NCBI GenBank assembly: GCA_945897395.1
Contig: CAMDFE010000062.1
Location: 1-7,831 of the forward strand
DNA: 7,831 nucleotides
Origin: Chryseobacterium gleum
GTDB taxonomy: Bacteria; Bacteroidota; Bacteroidia; Flavobacteriales_D; Sanyastnellaceae
Direction: 5' to 3'
This document shows, piece after piece, positions 6,025 through 7,831 of this stretch. A program made the translations under genes and the position numbers. The stretch's first letter is position 1. The number at the start of each line of letters is the position of its first letter. The notes beneath the pieces are model-generated. The model worked only from the letters and a program-made list of their open reading frames with translations. It made no database searches and was not told where the DNA came from.

Positions 6025-6408
6025 TTAATTGATCAAATGGAAATAGTTGAGAAAACCCATTGGGTCCACTACACTATTTTGATCTGTTGTACGAATTTCA
6101 ATTTGACTAACACCCATCGCGCCAAAAACCTTCATCCATACTCCCCAATGAACGCCCTCAACAAAATTCAAAGTCAGTTCATTTCCGTTCACTTGAACTT
6201 GAAAATACTTAGGGTTGTTCTGCACGTATTGTAAAAGTGCGTCAACGTTTGCATTCGAACCTTCGGTTAAATGAAACTTCACAGGGTGAAATCCATCTTC
6301 CACAACAGTAAAATTTGTGGTTGAACTAAATGTCACTTGCGCATTTTGCGCGAATGCCTGAGCACCGCATATCATAACGAACATAAAAAAGGCAAAGAGT
6401 TTTTTCAT
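6025..6408 (-). CDS. Small exported protein of unknown function
   Basis: I do not recognise the family. From ATG 6408 it is 127 residues. Residues 1-20 are a signal peptide: two Lys, a Phe/Met-rich core, and an AFA cleavage site before Gln21. Cys14 sits inside the signal core in VMIC, which is a poor lipobox, so a soluble periplasmic or secreted protein is more likely than a lipoprotein. The mature part of about 107 residues has no Cys, no T9SS sorting domain and no catalytic motif. By eye its order is strand (PVKFHLT), helix (NVDALLQYVQNN), two strands (YFQVQVNG, ELTLNFV), an aromatic helix (HWGVWMKVFGAMG) and strand (QIEIRT), suggesting a ferredoxin-like fold. A TTG at 6432 extends the frame, but the promoter position favours ATG 6408. 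It is divergent from cca and convergent with sua5. Confidence 0.82.
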   Translation of the reverse strand: MKKLFAFFMFVMICGAQAFAQNAQVTFSSTTNFTVVEDGFHPVKFHLTEGSNANVDALLQYVQNNPKYFQVQVNGNELTLNFVEGVHWGVWMKVFGAMGVSQIEIRTTDQNSVVDPMGFLNYFHLIN

Positions 6409-6414
6409 TTTAAT

Positions 6415-6444
6415 CAATTTTATCTTACGCAATATAAGACCAAA
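6415..6444 (-). promoter_or_regulatory. Promoter of the small exported-protein gene
   Basis: On the minus strand TTTG (6444-6441), an 18-bp spacer, and TAAAATTG (6422-6415, one mismatch to TAnnTTTG) lie 6 bases (ATTAAA) before ATG 6408. Both spacing and distance to the start agree with the other promoters here. Confidence 0.55.
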
Positions 6445-6520
6445 AATCCCTTCATAAAGTTGTCCTCGCTATCATTTTTTAATCCTAAAACAAATATTTC
6501 TATTTCCTCGTTTTGAAAAG

Positions 6521-6528
6521 TACCTTTG
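6521..6528 (+). promoter_or_regulatory. Promoter -7 element of cca
   Basis: TACCTTTG matches TAnnTTTG exactly and ends 8 bases before the cca ATG, so the leader would be only a few bases. At the expected -33 distance there is TTTC (6497-6500, 20-bp spacer), one base off TTTG. The rest of the 128-bp divergent gap (6409-6536) is AT-rich, with nothing else I can identify. Confidence 0.62.
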
Positions 6529-6536
6529 CGCCGCAT

Positions 6537-7831
6537 ATGAACTTTAGTCGTCATCTAAAAAAAACCGTCTTTCGAGCCGTTCAACAAGCGGCCGCAGAGC
6601 AGCATGCTGAGGCTTTTGTCATTGGCGGTTATGTGCGTGATCTTATGCTCAAACGTCTAAACAAAGACATTGACATTGTTACCAGCGGCGACGGACCAGC
6701 ACTTGCCAACCGCACAGCTGAATTACTAAATGTGAAGCGTGTATCCATTTTTGCGAATTTCGGAACCGCTCATTTTATTTATAAAGGAAGCGAAGTCGAA
6801 TTCGTTTCTGCAAGAAAAGAATCTTATCGCCTAACAAGCCGAAAACCCGATGTGGAAAAAGGAAGTTTAGAAGACGACCAAATGCGCAGAGACTTCACGG
6901 TGAATGCTATGGCGCTCTCTCTGCAAGAAGAGACGTTCGGAGAACTTGTTGATCCGTTCAACGGATTGCTCGATCTTGAAAATAAAATTCTCCGCACGCC
7001 TCTTGAACCCGCTATAACCTATAGCGACGATCCATTGCGTATGATGCGCGCCATTCGTTTTGCTGCTCAACTTAACTTCACCATTGAAGAAAAAAGTCTT
7101 CAGGCCATTAAAGAAAATGCTACAAGACTGGAAATAGTAAGTGTGGAAAGAACGATGGTTGAATTCAATAAGATTCTTCTTTCCAAAAAGCCTTCGGCTG
7201 GACTAAAGCTTCTCTTCGATACAGACTTGCTTCAACAATTCTTTCCTGAAATGGTGAAGCTTCATGGCGTTGAAAAGAAAAACAACTACGCGCACAAAGA
7301 TAATTTCTATCACACGCTAGAAGTGGTCGACAATTTGCGTGCAAATACAAATAACCTCTGGTTACTGTGGGGTGCCATTTTGCACGACATTGCGAAGCCA
7401 CACACCAAGAGATTTGAGGAAGGAATTGGCTGGACCTTCCACGGACATGAAGATGTTGGAGCGCGTTGGGTCCCGAAAATTTTTCAGCGCCTGAAACTTC
7501 CACTTGATCATCAGATGAAATTCGTGCAAAAATTGGTGGCTCTTCACCTGCGCCCTATCGCATTGACTAAAGATGAAATTTCAGATTCAGCAGTTCGAAG
7601 ATTACTTTTTGAGGCCGGTGACGACATTGACGATTTAATGCTTTTGTGTCAAGCAGACATCACTTCCAAAAACGAAACGAAAGTGAAACGCTATTTGGCG
7701 AATTACGAAAAGGTGAAGTTGAAATTAATCGAGTTGGAAGAGAAGGACCGTGTTCGAAATTTCCAACCACCTGTAAGCGGTGAGCTAGTCATGGAAACCT
7801 TCAATTTGCAGCCATGTAAAGAAGTTGGTGA
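6537..7831 (+). CDS. cca: CCA-adding tRNA nucleotidyltransferase, class II, with HD domain (C-terminus outside window)
   Basis: Adds or repairs the 3' CCA of tRNA without a nucleic-acid template. 431 residues are visible from ATG 6537, and the frame is open at the right edge. Nucleotidyltransferase head: FVIGGYVRDLML (27-38), catalytic DIDIV (44-48, Asp44 and Asp46), RRDFTVNAMA (117-126), DPFNGLLDLENKILRT (139-154) and DDPLRMMRAIRFAAQL (164-179). The last contains the nucleotide-selecting motif, usually EDxxR, here DDPLR. VSVERTMVEFNKIL (201-214) follows. An HD phosphohydrolase-like domain comes next: His253 and His259, LHDIAKP (282-288), FHGHED (301-306) and ALHLRP (335-340). Family members of this type are roughly 470 residues, so about 40 are missing. 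Motifs alone do not fully separate CCA-adding from poly(A)-adding or CC/A-splitting enzymes; CCA addition is the most likely role because every bacterium of this type needs it. Confidence 0.92.
   Translation, partial: MNFSRHLKKTVFRAVQQAAAEQHAEAFVIGGYVRDLMLKRLNKDIDIVTSGDGPALANRTAELLNVKRVSIFANFGTAHFIYKGSEVEFVSARKESYRLTSRKPDVEKGSLEDDQMRRDFTVNAMALSLQEETFGELVDPFNGLLDLENKILRTPLEPAITYSDDPLRMMRAIRFAAQLNFTIEEKSLQAIKENATRLEIVSVERTMVEFNKILLSKKPSAGLKLLFDTDLLQQFFPEMVKLHGVEKKNNYAHKDNFYHTLEVVDNLRANTNNLWLLWGAILHDIAKPHTKRFEEGIGWTFHGHEDVGARWVPKIFQRLKLPLDHQMKFVQKLVALHLRPIALTKDEISDSAVRRLLFEAGDDIDDLMLLCQADITSKNETKVKRYLANYEKVKLKLIELEEKDRVRNFQPPVSGELVMETFNLQPCKEVG

Noticed and set aside
6349..6408. Lipoprotein signal in the small exported protein
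   Set aside because: The Cys at residue 14 is preceded by VMI rather than a small residue at -1, and a good signal peptidase I site (AFA before Gln21) follows.
6409..6432. TTG start at 6432 for the small exported protein
   Set aside because: It would place eight charged residues before the signal peptide and lies within or upstream of the predicted promoter; ATG 6408 gives a standard signal peptide.
7165..7547. Minus-strand open frames opposite cca
   Set aside because: They are antisense to conserved HD-domain coding sequence and show no signal, promoter or domain.
1..7831. Mobile element, CRISPR array, defence island or new multi-gene system
   Set aside because: No transposase, integrase, phage gene, repeat-spacer pattern or attachment-site repeat was seen; nearly every gene belongs to a known housekeeping family, and the two unknown secreted proteins do not form a recognisable system.

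Overview
The window looks like chromosomal DNA from a member of the Bacteroidota, most likely Flavobacteriales. Three things point there: a protein with a type IX secretion (T9SS) C-terminal sorting domain, several upstream boxes matching the Bacteroidota -7 promoter element TAnnTTTG, and the near absence of Shine-Dalgarno sequences. Base composition is moderately AT-rich by eye. I see no insertion sequence, phage gene, CRISPR array, rRNA or tRNA. This is mostly housekeeping DNA with two small secreted-protein genes of unclear role.

Layout. Positions 1-4950 are all on the minus strand, read right to left: pyrR (PRTase-family pyrimidine regulator), pyrB (aspartate carbamoyltransferase) one base behind it, a single-domain STAS protein with its own promoter, a 266-residue T9SS cargo protein, a strong intrinsic terminator, rnz (ribonuclease Z), and an SLC45/GPH-like MFS transporter cut off by the left edge. 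At 4951-4996 a 46-bp divergent promoter region separates pyrR from a plus-strand sua5/tsaC-type gene (threonylcarbamoyl-AMP synthase). That gene faces a small secreted protein of unknown function (minus, 6025-6408), with a 12-bp hairpin between them. A second divergent region (6409-6536) leads to a plus-strand class II CCA-adding enzyme gene, cut off by the right edge.

How the genes fit together. pyrR and pyrB form a two-gene pyrimidine unit. rnz (tRNA 3' trailer cleavage), cca (CCA addition) and sua5 (t6A37 modification) all act on tRNA but sit in separate transcription units. The STAS gene and the T9SS cargo gene are 9 bp apart and probably co-transcribed.

Most interesting points. (1) Three TAnnTTTG boxes, plus one with a single mismatch, lie exactly 6 nt upstream of an ATG, which implies leaderless or nearly leaderless mRNAs. 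It also puts an in-frame TTG in each box that can mislead start calling. (2) Because pyrR appears leaderless and pyrR/pyrB are one base apart, there is no room for a Bacillus-type PyrR attenuator. (3) The terminator U-tract runs directly into the rnz start codon. (4) An uncharacterised small exported protein has a predicted beta-alpha-beta-beta-alpha-beta order. I found no convincing new defence, mobile or biosynthetic system.
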